DNA from: Sphaerolaimus hirsutus | Lineage: Eukaryota; Nematoda; Chromadorea; Monhysterida; Sphaerolaimidae | Assembly: GCA_964036195.1 (NCBI GenBank) | Contig: OZ038457.1 | Location: 496,001-560,000, forward strand | Length of the DNA: 64,000 nucleotides | Direction: 5' to 3' | In this document: one piece after another, positions 1 through 12,266 of the stretch | Layout of the letters: every line of letters starts with the position of its first letter | How positions within the stretch are numbered: position 1 is the first letter of the stretch | Program-made: the position numbers and the translations under genes | Notes under the pieces: generated by a model | Seen by the model: the letters and a program-made list of their open reading frames with translations, nothing else | The model's database searches: none | Told to the model about the DNA's origin: nothing

Positions 1-537
1 CAATACGCACAGGAATTTCTGCGCGCACTGTAGTCCACCTTATTTCAAGACAAGCGTAAACCAGTCAATCGGGATTGTATCCTCTTGCCATGCAAAGTAC
101 AGGGTGAGGCACATAAGACGCCCCCTCTAGATTTCGAATAACTTGTCACTGGGCGGTCAGATTAACGTCAAATTTTAGTTCAACATTAACAACTAAATAA
201 GAAAGGAACCCTGACCATTTGGCTGCGATAGTTCTCAAGTTATTGATGCAAACGCGTAATTGTCACTACCAACACCTTGTGACGATAGGCATTGAGCAAT
301 AAAAATGCACAATAACCAGTGCAAAATTTTATTATGAAGGAGTGATGTGCACCGACTCACAAAATGCAACAAATGATCACTGAATGTGACCAGCACTCTT
401 ATCAATAGCCAACTGCAACTGATCTGGGTTTCATCGTCAGCTTCTGTATTGTCAATGTGTATTGCCACGAGGTGGTAGTAAAGCGACAATTCTTGGTGTT
501 TGCGTGAAGAATAACTTCAGAACAAGTGGAGCTATCG

Positions 538-888
538 CAGCCTCCAAACGAACTGCACCTCCAATAAAACGGCAGGTTGTGGCACTTTTACACCCACGAA
601 AAGAATAGAAGGGCACCTCCGATATAACGCCACGTAGGAAGAAAGTTGTACGGTGGTGAATACATCCAGGGTGTACTCAGCTATGATTCAGGGGTTGTTT
701 TCACATTTGTTATTGTTTAAATCGATGCTCTGGTAATACTGTGTTGAAATGGAAATCGTGTGAAAAAGTTTGATGAAAAAAATAGAACCGCAGCCTCCAA
801 TAGAACGGCACCTCTAATAGAACGGCAGGTAAAAAAAGTTGACGAAAAAAATAGAACGGCGCCATTCTATTAGCTTTACGACCAATTA
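538..888. repeat. AATAGAACGGCACCTCC word array inside the mariner-like element
   Basis: Repeats of a word like AATAGAACGGCACCTCC occur at 546-575, 783-830 and 853-880. It is the same word as in the TACCGTA-type element at 27266-27386, so this is probably a degraded nested copy. Confidence 0.5.
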
Positions 889-1002
889 CGCCAGCGCCCG
901 CCGATTTCCTTCTGGGCATAGCGAATTGGTGGCGGGCGTGCACGCGTTTTGGCATGCAGCTGCGAAAGGAAAATCAGAAAAAAAAACCCTGAAAAAAACA
1001 AT

Positions 1003-1060
1003 CCGATCTCGATCCCGGTCCCGAGAAGTCAATCCCGTTTGAACGATATCACAAGGTGGT
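1003..1060. repeat. Fragment of the GGGATC-word element (right end)
   Basis: It holds ATCTCGATCCCGGTCCCGAG and ends in AATCCCGTTTGAAC, as in the complete copy at 19905-20520. The same fragment with flanks is found inverted at 61180-61230, so it was carried inside the mariner-like family before that family spread. Confidence 0.55.
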
Positions 1061-1243
1061 GGAAAAGTGACAATCACGCGTTCGCATGAATATCTTGAGA
1101 TGTGGTTGAGCTATCGCAACCATATTTTCAGGGATCCTTTCCTATTTAGTTGTTAATGTTGACCTAAAATTTGACGTTAATCCCACCACCCAGTGACAAG
1201 TTATTCAAAACTTTATGGGGTCCGTCTAAATTGCCGCACCCTG

Positions 1244-1645
1244 TATTTATGTACATAGGTGCGATTCTTTCCTTTCGGTAATCTGTCTTTCAGCTACTAC
1301 GCCCACCCCTCCAATGTGTGTGTGTCCTCAAAATCCATCCAACAGGAGTCACAACTTCAAGTGGAGCGAAAAGCGCACACGCGTACAGAACGGAAGTTTA
1401 TTCGAGCTGCGCGGGGATGCATCGAGTTTAGCCTATAGTTGTGCAAAACGTATTTGCGTTTACTTATAAATTACGTATTCTTAAATACTGATTACGGACC
1501 ACTGTACTTAATAAATCAGTTTACGTTGCCTTACAAAAATTATTTACTACATATTAAGTAAAATACCAGTTTGATGTGTACTTTGTCGAATCAATCTGGG
1601 TAAATAAAACGTTACAAATTGATCTCGTTTTTAATGACAATCACC
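1244..1645. other. AT-rich spacer, nothing recognised
   Basis: There is no convincing gene or repeat boundary. Short traces of TTTACG words near 1450-1530 may be remnants of the element family seen complete at 11737-12240. Confidence 0.4.
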
Positions 1646-1803
1646 ATGGACGTTTCTAGGATCTTCGAGCGGTGGGGGCTGCTTGTTTACGGAGCCCGGC
1701 TAACGGGGGGGCGCCACTGCGCTGACGCCATTCATAGGCGCCACGCCATGGCGCCGTTGGCGCTGGCGTCAGTGCCAGAAACCGCTGTATATTTATGTAT
1801 GTA
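1646..1803. mobile_element. Truncated end of the GGACGTATCCAGG element
   Basis: GGACGTTTCTAGGATCTTCG followed by GGGGGCTGCTTGTTTACGG matches, in reverse, the end of the complete element at 21114-21558. It runs into GGCGCC words and then loses similarity. Confidence 0.6.
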
Positions 1804-2039
1804 ACTACACGTTCATCTCCACCTATACAATTTCGAGAGAACTGCACGCTAAGGATGCTTCAATGCAAAAGATAGGAGGCACAATCACTGGCCTCATTGT
1901 GCCCAATTCGTGTGTGTTTTTGCACACAATGCAGTCACTATTTATTAGTACAAATGCCCTTTACAAACACGATCCACAATCTTGACAAACAGGGTTAGTA
2001 GATGGCAAAGTTGCTTCCCAAGAATGCAATTGCACATGT

Positions 2040-2240
2040 ATACGGGGTTGACTTGAGTTTTTAGGGGCTGAGTTTACAATTCAGGGTTGAGTTGATGGGT
2101 GTTTATAAATTAGGGTTGAGTTGACAGAAGTTTAAAAATAAGGGGCTGTTGACACAAGTTCACAAATTATAGGCCGAGTTTATGGGAGTTGAGTTGATGG
2201 GTGTTTGCCAAATTAGGGGCTGAGTTTATGGGAGTTAACA
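2040..2240. repeat. GGGGCTGAGTTTACAGGAG word array (left part)
   Basis: Irregular repeats of a 30-35 base word with GGGTTGAGTT or GGGGCTGAGTTTA cores. The same word resumes at 4084-4140, so the tandem repeat between them was probably inserted into, or grew within, this array. Confidence 0.6.
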
Positions 2241-4075
2241 ATAACATTACCATAATCCTTAAGTGAGGCCCCCGGGGCTAAAAAATATAAATTGTGATAT
2301 AATGCATTTGTGGGTTACTGATTACAATGATTTGAAATATGCACTCCATTCTGACAGTACATTACAATAACCCTGAAATTGAACCCAAAATGGGGCCAAA
2401 ACTTTCAAATTGTGAAATGATGCATTGTGGGTTTCTAATTGCACTGATTTGATATATAATGCACTCCATTTTGACACTACATTACCATAACCCTGAAAAT
2501 GAACCACTGGGGCCAAAAACTTTCAATTTGTGAAATGATGCAATTTTGGGTTTCTGATTGCACTGATTTCAAATTTAGGTTTCTGATTGCACTGATTTGA
2601 TATATGCACTCCATTGACACTACATTACCATAACCCGTTAATGAACCCATGGGGCCAAATACTTTCAATTTGAGAAATGATGCATTTTTGGGTTTTGGAT
2701 TGCACTCATTTGAAATATGCACTTCATTTTGACACTACATTACCATAACCCTGAAAATGAACCACTGGGGCCAAAAACTTTCAATTTGTGAAATGATGCA
2801 TTTTTGGGTTTCTGATTGCACTGATTTCAAATTTGGGTTTCTGATTGCATTGATTTGATACATGCACTCCATTTTGACACTACATTACCATAACCCTCAA
2901 AATGGACCCATGGGGTTAAATACTTTCAATTTGAGAAATGATACATTTTTGGGTTTCTGATTGCACTCATTTGAAATATGCACTTCATTTTGACACTACA
3001 TTACCATAACCCTAAAATGAACCCCCTGGGCCAAAAACTTTCAAACCATAAAATGATGGATTTGTGGGTTTCTGAGTGTAGCAATTTCAAATATGCCCAG
3101 GGCTTAAAAAATTAGAAATTGTGAAATGATTCAATGTGGGTTTCTAATTGCACTTATTTGAAATATGCACTCTGTTTTGACACTACATAACCCTGAAAAC
3201 TACATAACCATAACCCTGAAAATGAACCTCTGGAGCCAAAAACTTTCAATTTGTGAAATCATTCATTTTTGGGTTTCTGATCGCACTGATTTCAAATTTG
3301 GGTCTCTGATTGCACCAATTTGATATATGCACTCCATTTTGACACTACATTACCATAACCCTAAAAATGAACCCATGGGGCCAAATACTTTCAATTTGAG
3401 AAATGATGCATTTTCAGGTTTCTGATAGCACTCATTTGAAATATGCACTTCATTTTGACACTACATTACCATAACCCTAAAATGAACCCCCTGGGCCAAA
3501 AACTTTCAAACCATAAAATGATGGATTTGTGGGTTTCTGAGTGTAGCGATTTCAAATATGCCCAGGGCTTAAAAAATTAGAAATTGTGAAATGATTTGAT
3601 GTGGGTTTCTAATTGCACTGATTTGAAATATGCAATCCATTTTGACACTACATAACCCTGAAAACTACATAACCATAACCCTGAAAATGAACCTCTGGAG
3701 CCAAAAACTTTCAATTTGTGAAATCATAAATTTTCAGGTTTCGATTTCAAATCTGAAAATGAACCCCCAGGGCCAAAAATTTTCAAATCAAAAAATGATG
3801 TGTTTGTGGGTTTCTGATTGTAGCGATTTCAAATATGCACTCCATTTTGACACCACATTACTAAAACCCTGATAATGAACCCCTGGGCACAAAAACTTTC
3901 AATTTGTGAAATGATGCATTTGTGGGTTTTTTATTGCAGTGATTTGAGATGTGCACTCCATTTCTACTCTACATTACCATAACTTTTTAAGTCTAACCCC
4001 TGGGGCTAAAAAATTGAAAATTGTGAATTGATGCATTTGTGGATTGATGATAGTGATTTTTTGAAATATTCATAC
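2241..4075. repeat. Minisatellite, unit about 115-125 bp
   Basis: Roughly fifteen units share the order TACATTACCATAACCCTGAA, then ATGAACCCCTGGGGCC, AAAAACTTTCAATTTG, GAAATGATGCATTTTTGGG, TTTCTGATTGCACTGATTTG and ATGCACTCCATTTTGACAC. Units near 3060-3270 and 3490-3720 are near-copies, so higher-order blocks of about 460 bp also duplicated. No coding frame persists through it. Confidence 0.9.
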
Positions 4076-4083
4076 CATTTTCC

Positions 4084-4140
4084 AAATTAGGGGCTGAGTT
4101 TACAGGAGTTTCCAAACTAGGGGCTGTGTTTACAGGATTT
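4084..4140. repeat. GGGGCTGAGTTTACAGGAG word array (right part)
   Basis: Two units of the word also seen at 2040-2240 (AGGGGCTGAGTTTACAGG and a variant). They mark the right border of the minisatellite. Confidence 0.6.
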
Positions 4141-4968
4141 AGAGGGGGTCCCCATGGGGTGCCATTTTTGGGGGGTCTCCAGGGGGTGCCATTTTCTGGA
4201 GGTACATATGGGGGTGCCATTTCAAGGGGGTCCACATGGGATGCCATTTTTTGGGTGGTCCCCAGGGGTGCCATTTTTTGGTGGTCCTCAGGGGGGTGCT
4301 ATATTTTTTTTGCGGGGGGGTCCATAGGGGGTGCCATTTTGGGGGGGGGGGGTCCCCAGGGGGGTGCCATTTTTGGAGAGTCCCCAGGGGGAGCAGACTT
4401 TGGGTGGGTCCCCAGGGGGTGCCATATTTGTGGGGCCCTAGGGGGTCCCATTTTTTGGCGGTTCCCAGGGGGTGCCACTTTTGGGGGGTTCCCCAGGGGG
4501 TGCCATTTGGAGGGGGGTCCCCATTGGGGTGTCAGTTTTTGCAAGCCTCTGAGAAGTGGGTACCTATAGCAGGATTCTCTCCAACCTTCAGTTGGGTTTT
4601 GTAGAGTCCCCAGGGGGAGCCAACTTTGGGTGGGTCCCCAGGGGGTGCCATTTTTGTGGGGGTTCCTAGGGGGTGCCATGTTTGGGGGGTCCCCAGGGGG
4701 TGCTATTTTTGGGGGGTCCCAAGGGGGTGGCATTTTTGGGGGGTCCCTAAGGGGTCCCATTTTTTGGTGGTCCTCAGGGGGTGCCATATTTGTGGGGCCC
4801 TAGGGGGTCCCATTTTTGGGCGGTTCCCAGGGGGTGCCACTTTTGGGAGGTTCCCCAGGGGGTGCCATTTGGAGGGGGTCCCCATTGGGGTGTCAGTTTT
4901 TGCAAGCCTCTGAGTAGTGGGTACCTATAGCAGGATTCTCTCCAACCTTCAGTTGGGTTTTGTGGTTC
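4141..4968. repeat. CCAGGGGGTGCCATTTT word array with an internal duplication
   Basis: A G-rich word of about 30 bases (GGTCCCCAGGGGGTGCCATT) is repeated more than twenty times. A block at about 4381-4602 is repeated at about 4750-4962, both ending in GCAGGATTCTCTCCAACCTT. Open frames on both strands here (up to 162 codons) follow from stop-free repeat units and are not genes. Confidence 0.85.
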
Positions 4969-5376
4969 TCTACAATTTATACCACAAGGATTTACAAACA
5001 CAAAAAGAACAGCAAAGCACAAATGTAACCAATTGAAGATTACAACAAAGTTTGACACCTTGCAAAAACCACACTATCATATCACAAAACCTATACCACA
5101 CAGAATGCACACTGCACACCATCATACCAAATTGCAAACTGTCTACATTTTACTACCGAGTTTCATGCCCAACCATTTTACAGAAGTTTACAAAAATCCA
5201 TTCCAAAACATTGCTTCTTTGGTATTGGTCTTGTTATTGTTGGTAGATTACATACCGCATTTCAAAACACATGCCTAGCATGTGGGCAAACTTAACCAAA
5301 GTATCATATTTTCTCCAATGGTATTAATTGTAGAGAACCACAAAACCCGACCGAAGGTCGGAGAGAATCCTGCTAG
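4922..5376. repeat. Inverted-repeat pair around a 0.35-kb spacer
   Basis: GGATTCTCTCCAACCTTCAG with GTGGTTCTCTAC at 4932-4972 returns inverted as GTAGAGAACCAC with GGAGAGAATCC at 5330-5371. The spacer is rich in CACA and ACCACA words. This looks like the terminal repeats of a small element. Confidence 0.6.
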
Positions 5377-5499
5377 TAATATACAGCGGCGGGCATACAA
5401 TTTCATGGATTTGTGTCACCGGGGATTGATCCGCTGATAATTATGTGTTGGAGAGGGAAGGACGCGCGAAATTTTTGCAGCTACCCTGAAAAATGTATA

Positions 5500-5592
5500 G
5501 GAAGACTTGCATTTCCCGGGATTTTTTAGGTCTTACCCCGGGAGCGGTGGGGAGGGGGCTGCACCCCCCCCCTGGATACGTCCTTGACAATC
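5500..5592. mobile_element. Right end of a GGACGTATCCAGG element
   Basis: It has the C-rich hairpin GGGGGCTGCACCCCCC and the end CTGGATACGTCCTTG, as at 21114-21558. No left end was found. Confidence 0.55.
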
Positions 5593-5814
5593 CCTAACAT
5601 ATATTACCGTATTCATTGTAATATAAGGACGCTTTTCTTCTATTTTTCGTCAATTTTTTACCTGCCGTTCTGTTAGAGGTGTGAAAATTAGTGAAATTAT
5701 AAAAAGTGAAAAAATGACGTTTTTGCATGCAAAAATGTGAACGAAACCCCCCCAGCGTCCATTTTATACCACTTTTCTGGCATCCAACAGTGTTTTGAGA
5801 CCTTGATGAACAAC

Positions 5815-6456
5815 TGAGGCGTCTAATTCTAAACGTCGACAAGTCCACAAAATGTGATTTTGAGTAAATCGCATTTTAAGTTTCAAACCCAATTCCAGGC
5901 CCGTGGTGCGTGTCCAATGTGGCTCTCTCATGCTTTTCATCAAGTTCCATATGTTGACAATAAAGTGTCAAATTTTCAGCCCCAAATCTCAACGTATATG
6001 TGAAAAATGGGGTGTCCATAAAATTCCATTCGGTCAGAGCAAAACTGTTTTTGGGAGGGAAATGGACTTGTCGCCTTCTTGCAGGCAAGAACATTTTTGT
6101 TCCCGCCCGGGTTGCGCCTCACTTATGGGAAATTTATGCGCTTCTCGACTTTTAGAAATCGGTGCCCATAGTGGACTTATCACATTTCTTGCGTTTTTTC
6201 CCATAAAAAAAGGATGCGCAGGATGGACTTGTCGACTTTTAGCCCAAAACCAAGTGGACTTGTCGACTTCTTGCCCAAATTTTTTGCATTTTTCCCCAAA
6301 AATGTCGAATTTGGCACTATGCCATATGGGCATGTGAGGTCAAAAAATTTATGGAAAATGATGAAAAATGTGCGGAAGTAGCCCCAGATGACGTTTCCGG
6401 GCCTAACTCGAAATTTTCATATTTGGACTTGTCGACTTTTAGAATTGGACGCCTCA
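5815..6456. mobile_element. GAGGCGTC-ended element, copy 1
   Basis: The ends are TGAGGCGTCTAATTCTAAA and its inverse. The interior holds repeated GGACTTGTCGACTTTTAG words in both orientations (5835, 6060, 6225, 6250, 6425). Flanks read AAC on the left and AC on the right, consistent with a 2-3 base target duplication. Confidence 0.8.
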
Positions 6457-6477
6457 ACTGCGGATGTCAGAACATTG

Positions 6478-6569
6478 GCCAAAATCGCTATCCCAAGACC
6501 CCAATCCCGATCCCGAAAAAATGCCAATCCCGATCCCGATCCCGTAAAGTCAATCCCGTTTGAACCCTA
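6478..6569. mobile_element. Fragment of the GGGATC-word hAT-like element
   Basis: Tandem ATCCCGATCCC words end in AATCCCGTTTGAACCCTA, the right end seen at 19905-20520. The left end is missing. Confidence 0.65.
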
Positions 6570-6589
6570 GGGATAGATAGATAGCTGGT

Positions 6590-6780
6590 CGATTTGGTGG
6601 GTGGGGGGCAGCCCCCCACCCATAGCCCGACTAGGAGACCCCTGGTCGATTGTTTTCGCGATTGCAAAAGCTTGCCAAACGCCTGACGTTCTATTGGAGG
6701 AACCCTTCTATTGAAAGCCATTTTGTTTCTCCTTCTATTGTTTCTTCTTCTTCTATTGAAAGCCTTCTTTGTGTTAAAAA
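6590..6780. repeat. Hairpin and TTCTATTG words
   Basis: GGGGGGCAGCCCCCC at 6604-6618 is a perfect hairpin. From 6685 the word TTCTATTG is repeated (GTTCTATTGGAGG, CTTCTATTGAAAGCC), like the arms of the TCTAATAGAA subfamily at 60170-60575. Confidence 0.45.
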
Positions 6781-7324
6781 TGTCCATTTTTTGTCATATT
6801 TATATATCGCCTTATAGGTAATTGAATGTTCTGACTTCATGTGAAGTTTGACATGGTTTGAAATAGTGATTAAACAAGGTAATAAAGCGAGGTTGTAACT
6901 TTGGGAGTTAAGTTACACACTGTGGAGGTACATTGAAGCACATTACCTCAATATTACATGCTACAGCAACATATGACGGCTTATAAACCCATGGTAGCAC
7001 AAAGAAATGGATGCTTGGATACTAAAAATGCCTCAGAACCAATGAAAGCAACCACCAATGTCAATATGTGTGTGAAATTGCGCTCTTACGCGCCAAAATT
7101 TTGTAAAATACCTAGTGGTTAGTACTAAAAATTTCGGCCAAAGTTTAAAAAAAACGTTTTAGACATCGTGTTTTGTTTTTTAAACGTTTTTTACATAAAA
7201 AAAAACGTTAAAAAACTTCAGCCAACCCTATTCACATGTCATATTCACAATAATAGACTGTCTCAGTCACCCAAAGTATGTTTTACACTCAGCATTCGAA
7301 CTCACTTCTCTCAGCTGAGGCAGC

Positions 7325-8518
7325 CAACGATGGGTAAGTTTCTCCAAAAAACACTTTCTGTGTTTTAAGTTTTTCAAAAATGAATACAGGTGTTTTGAGT
7401 TATTTTCATGAAATTTTTTGAGTAACTCTGTTTTTATTTCTGTTACAAAAAATAAAAACTCAAGTTTTTTTCAAAAAGTTCCATTTTGCAGCAATTCAAT
7501 GGGAAAACAGTGGTTTTCTTATAAAGTATTGATTTTGTGCATGTTTTGACCCAACATAACATCTGCATACTGATTCAAGAGACAAAAGTTCACAAAATTG
7601 TCCAACAATGATGTGACGAAAAGATCATTGTGGTCACCAGGGGCAATCACAAACCCTTGTAACATCAAGTGTCAAATGTCATGACAAATGACACTCCTCA
7701 ACAATTTGATCAGTCCCTATAATTGTCGAGGAGGCGGGTATGGTCCCTCCCTACCCTATTTACCAGCATAATGCAGATTTTTACATACTGTACATACATG
7801 TATACCTAAGGTACTGTATTTCCGGGTGTTTATTTTTTCATAGTGAGAATTTTGAGGGGTGTTAAATGAGGGGGGGTATTTTGAGGGGAGTTTATTATTT
7901 CACCAGAAATTTTTTTTAAACCCAGTACTAAATTGTTTTGTAACTCACCCAGATGTTGAAAAATGCAACAAAAACCACCACCACAAAAACCAACAAACAG
8001 ACATTATTATTATCTCAACTTTTTAGGAAAATCTCATGCGTAAAAAAATCGTTGGCACGCTTCCAGCGGGAACCATGCATGCAGGGTGTAAAGTAACTGG
8101 AGTATACAGTATAATCCCTGTTCTAACATAACACAGTCATTGTTTTTTATGTTTTTATTGTTCTGTATTTCCCGGATCACAAACAACCCCTCTATACACT
8201 ATATTTGGGGGTTGGGGTTATAAATTCATAGTGTCCATTTTGCAGGGGGGGGGGGGTTATTTCAAGGAAATATGGTATGCACATACCTTAGTTAAATATT
8301 TTGTTTAGTTCAACTGAAATCATGTGCCTTCAGTGTTCATTCACTTTGATGAAAAACCGCAAAAAAACTTCTCAGTATTTTCTGTGTTCTCCCAAAATAA
8401 ACTCGTTTGAGTTTTTCAAATTTGTGAGTTTCCGTGTTTCTGTGTAAAACAAAAACACAGAAACTCAATGAGTTTCTGTGTTCAATTTCTGTGTTTTTCC
8501 CATCGTTGGAGACGGCCC
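7325..8518. mobile_element. hAT-like element, CAACGATGGG ends, copy 1
   Basis: Ends CAACGATGGG and CCATCGTTG are flanked by GAGGCAGC and GAGACGGC, a decayed 8-bp target duplication. The arms are made of AAACTC and ACACAG words in both orientations (TCTGTGTTTTGAGTTTTTC). It is interrupted at 7812-8277. Copies at 30158 and 42030 have exact duplications. No transposase. Confidence 0.85.
7812..8277. mobile_element. TACCGTA-type element nested in copy 1
   Basis: TACTGTATTTCC at the left and GGAAATATGGTA at the right are inverted. G-rich TATTTTGAGGGG words lie in the arms, with MITE-like internal sequence between them. This insertion is not in the other two copies of the host element. Confidence 0.75.
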
Positions 8519-8634
8519 AAATCTCTTCAGTACGGTACAGACTAATCAAATTGGAAAAGTGCGCTAGAGATTTTCGCAGGCGCCGCTGCAATCAGAGTCT
8601 CGCCGATTGCATTTGACTTGACTTGACACTTGAC

Positions 8635-9067
8635 TTGGCGATGGCAAACAAAAATTCGAAAAAGTTTTTGAATTTTTTGAATTTTGGTCTAAATTTTTTG
8701 AATTTTTATTTCACCACTAGAAAAAAACGGTAGGAGTCTGAAAAGATTTTTGTTTGAAAATGCGTATAAAATGCTGAAAAGCAATTCAAACCACCAATTT
8801 CACATGGAATTGAAGCGGCAGAACAAAAAAGGTGCAAATGTGTGTGCGGTAACAGCTTGGAAACAACATACATAAATAAGCATTCAAAATACATAATACC
8901 AGAATACATAAGTAAGCATTCAAAATTCAGAAGGAAAATGCGATAAATGTTTTTAACAATTCTAGGTATTTTATCGACAAGGATATAAAAAGATTCGAAA
9001 TTCTAAAGGTCATTATAGAAAATCACCTAAAATGTAAACACTTTTTCTGGAGGGTTTGCCATCGTTA
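8635..9067. mobile_element. hAT-like element, TAACGATGGCAAAC ends, copy 1
   Basis: TTGGCGATGGCAAAC and GTTTGCCATCGTTA are flanked by an exact 8-bp duplication CACTTGAC (8627-8634 and 9068-9075). The interior repeats AAATTCGAAAA and ATTTTTTGAATTTT words. Related copies lie at 28821 and 44732. Confidence 0.8.
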
Positions 9068-9075
9068 CACTTGAC

Positions 9076-10114
9076 AATGCAAATGCAAAATGTAATGCAT
9101 TCTAATTCAATTTGAGCGCTTAGTCATGGTGCCAGCCTCCCTTGGATTGATTGATATTTACTCTGGTTCCTTTTAACTCTTTATAGGGCTGGACAAACGT
9201 ATTGCTACAGTTGCTATAGCTGATTTGTGTAATTTCGGATGCTTTTGGTCACTTGTGAGCAATTAAATTGTCTAGGTAGGTATATGTAAAGTAAACTGGT
9301 GGTTAGTGCTGATTATTTGAGTACACACCTATTTTCGTAAATGAGAAGTACTGAATAGTATTGTGTTATCAAAACTGTTGATTTTAGAATGGTGCGAGTC
9401 ATTTTTGTAGCAGTGTATAATAGCAACGCTGAAGTAAACCCATACACTTCACTTTTTATTGACTGTTCATTGTGATTTGCATGGATTAACGAGCTGGTAT
9501 TCAGTAAAATTTAATATGTAGGTACCAGGCTTTATTACTTAGGTAATTTAGCGAGAAGCTTCAAATTACTCAAATAATTTAAAATGACAAAAACTAATTA
9601 AATGCCATACTTCTGAGTGTATACTTGTCTTCAAAAAGCAGTGACTTATTCTCAAAGAATATCAGGAATAAAGTATCATCTCTGGAAATAAAGGCATTTT
9701 CTCCTTAAACTTTTCTTTAATTTCAAAATAAATACCTAGCATGACTGCACTCATATATAAATCATTTACCATGTGTGTGTACTTATATATTCTGTACCTA
9801 CCTAGTAGAAGCAGTAGTGTATAAAATATTGGTAACATCAATTTTGTAAAGTTAAGGGCCAGAAGATATATGGAACTTATCATGCGGGCATGTACAACCG
9901 TACGTTCTTGAAGCAGCCCCAATGCAGGCATGTCTTCGCCACATTTAGATGGTTATTCGGGGTGGTTAATATTTAGCATCCTCAGAATTTTCATTGTAGC
10001 CCATGATTAATTTACAATATTGCATTAACATACTGAGACGCGAATTGACACGACAGCAGAAAAACTCAAAGAGTACACTTTACTTCATTTCTGCTACACT
10101 TCCATCGAAATATT
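9076..10114. other. Apparently low-repeat AT-rich stretch
   Basis: I found no paired inverted repeats and no splice-bounded coding island. An 89-codon minus-strand frame at 9662-9931 encodes an AT-driven, hydrophobic peptide and is not convincing. Confidence 0.4.
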
Positions 10115-10866
10115 TACCGTGTTTCCTCGAAATACCCCCCGGAGGTTTATATTTTCAGAGTTGAAATTTTGTGGGGGGTATTTATAGGGGGGGGCTTATT
10201 CGAGTGGGCGGGGGTATTATTATTTCACAAAATTCACGGTAAAGAGTGCGGTTTATATACTCAACAGAACACCGATAATCAACGTGTCCAAGTAGGGTAT
10301 ATTTGGACATATCAACGTCCTTTGCTACACAAACTAGTATACTCGGGGGACTTAATGCCGTACATTTTTCGCGAGGAAACACTCCATCGGTGTGAATCGT
10401 CATTTTTTTAGCCGCTGTCCAACTCGTTCTGGTGTGAAAAACAAGCGAAAATCTGCGTACCCAATGAAATGTTCTGCCGCGCTCGAACTCGTTCTGATGG
10501 AAAGTACGAAATTTTTCCTGAATGTCAAGGTCATATAAGAAACGTTTAGCAGAACAGTGTAAAAGACTGCGATAAGTTCCGCTGAAGATTAATAGAATAT
10601 TTCTGGCTCCAGAAACGCGACATATTTACTTCAAAATAGTATGGTCGGACGGCATACAAACGACTCTATTCTTTTCTTATTTTTTTTGTGAAAGATGAGT
10701 CCTTAAACTTTTCAGTTTGACATAGATATTTGCTTTTGAAAAAAACCGTACATAAATATTATCTATTGGTAGAGTATCATGTCTGCCGAGTATATATGTG
10801 TAGCTGTGATGCAAACTGCAACCAATATATACATCACGTATAATACATGGCATACATCATGTACAT

Positions 10867-12266
10867 GGTCGGGCTGAAAAGTCCCTGGACAGTGCACGCC
10901 ATTCTCGCTGGGGGTAAGCTACGGTCATAAAATTTTAACACGTGAATATATCAGGTGTTTTGAGTTTTCACCCAAAATTTCACCCCTCTAGCTCCACCCA
11001 CTGCGTTACAGTGGGGGTTACAATTTCGGTCATTTTGTACTGATCTACACATGGTGCTCTAGCTAAATGCTGCTTTAAGTTGTGATCATGAAACTTTGGC
11101 TAGTGTAAGCCACCAGTGTTGGCAATGTGCCAGCACTCAACAACATTAGCTATGATATCATAAGCCTAGTCCATTTTGTTATTACTGTCACTACTCTCAC
11201 TACCAAATACATCATTCTGCCTCTACGGTTGGTCAATACAGGTTAACACTGGATGCATTTTGCATGCACACTGCTGTTGAACACAGGTAATGTGTCCACT
11301 ACAGATTAGTAATAAAACACAAATGAAATTTATTTGACATAATTATTTACTGCACATTTCAAAACAACATGATCTCAGATAATCACCAAAAACATCCATC
11401 ACAGTTCCCACGTTTCTTGCACATCACCCTGATCTGCATATTAATTTTACCTAAATAGCAATGATGTTGATGAAAGTGTTGTATATTATCAGCACATTGC
11501 CAACACACTGGCTTGCACTAGCCAAAGTTTCATGATCACAACTTAAAACAGCATTGAGCTAGAGCACCATGTGTACATCAGTACAAAATGACCGAAATTG
11601 TAACCCCCACGGTTCCGCAGTGGGTGGAGCTAGAGGGGTGAAATATTGGGTGAGAACTCAAAACACCTGATATCTTAACTTGTCATAATTTTATGACCGT
11701 AGCTTACCCCTAGCGCGAATGGCGAGCACTGTCCAGCAGAGTTGGAAAAACGTATTTACGTTTACCCGAAATACCCGGTTATTTGGGTATTTATATTTAC
11801 GTTTACGTTTATGTTTTCCAAAAATACCATTACGTTTTGTTATGTTTTCCTGGCACAATTACCCGGGTACCAGAGAAAACGTAAAAATCGTATCGAAAAT
11901 GCACAAAAACAGTGCATTTTTGAACTTTTTAGCTGATATAATACGTACAATTTATGTTTTTGGCCAATTATATTCCCAATTGTTTGATAAATAACATAGG
12001 TAAGCAAGAATGTAATCGTATTAGCAGAGAAATGGTTGAAATAGGAAAAACAAGAGTGTTTTTCAATGCACTTGATCATGGGTGGGGCACTTCAAAGAAA
12101 TTTTTACGTTTACGTTTTTTTACGTTTACCCGGGTATTTTAGAAGTATTTTACGTTTTCAGTATTGATACTCACAATTTAGAAAAGGTATTTACGTTTAT
12201 GTTTACGTTTTCCAAAAATACCAGTATTTGTACAACTCTGCTGTCCAGGGACTTTTCAGCCCGACC
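10867..12266. mobile_element. Long-armed foldback element
   Basis: GGTCGGGCTGAAAAGTCCC starts arms of about 260 bp that return inverted near 11490-11730 and 12249-12266. The target duplication is probably ATGTACAT, with slippage on the right (ATGTATGTACAT). It carries no gene. The right arm is split by the element at 11737-12240. Confidence 0.8.
11737..12240. mobile_element. hAT-like word element, word ACGTTT
   Basis: Ends CAGAGTTGG and CAACTCTG are flanked by an exact 8-bp duplication CTGTCCAG (11729-11736 and 12241-12248). The arms carry ACGTTT and its complement about ten times around a fixed skeleton (ACCCGAAATACCCGG, GGGTATTTATATTT, CCAAAAATACC). It is a sister of 25147-25932 and 27004-27798. 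Confidence 0.9.

Larger units (their letters stand above)
100..1243. mobile_element. mariner-like non-autonomous element
   Basis: The ends are inverted copies of CAGGGTGcGGCAaTTTAGACG (left end diverged), each flanked by TA, the Tc1/mariner target duplication. The subterminal arms carry TTGAATAACTTGTCACTGGG in inverted orientation (about 145 and 1190). A partial second copy lies at 60727. No transposase frame is visible. Confidence 0.75.

Noticed and set aside
4126-4913. Long open frames (up to 162 codons) on both strands, Gly/Pro/Trp/Phe-rich
   Set aside because: They are read-through of the CCAGGGGGTGCCATTTT repeat, whose units lack stops in several frames; no start context, splice site or domain.
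9662-9931. 89-codon hydrophobic minus-strand frame
   Set aside because: TTT/ATT-driven composition, no splice support, no conserved neighbours.
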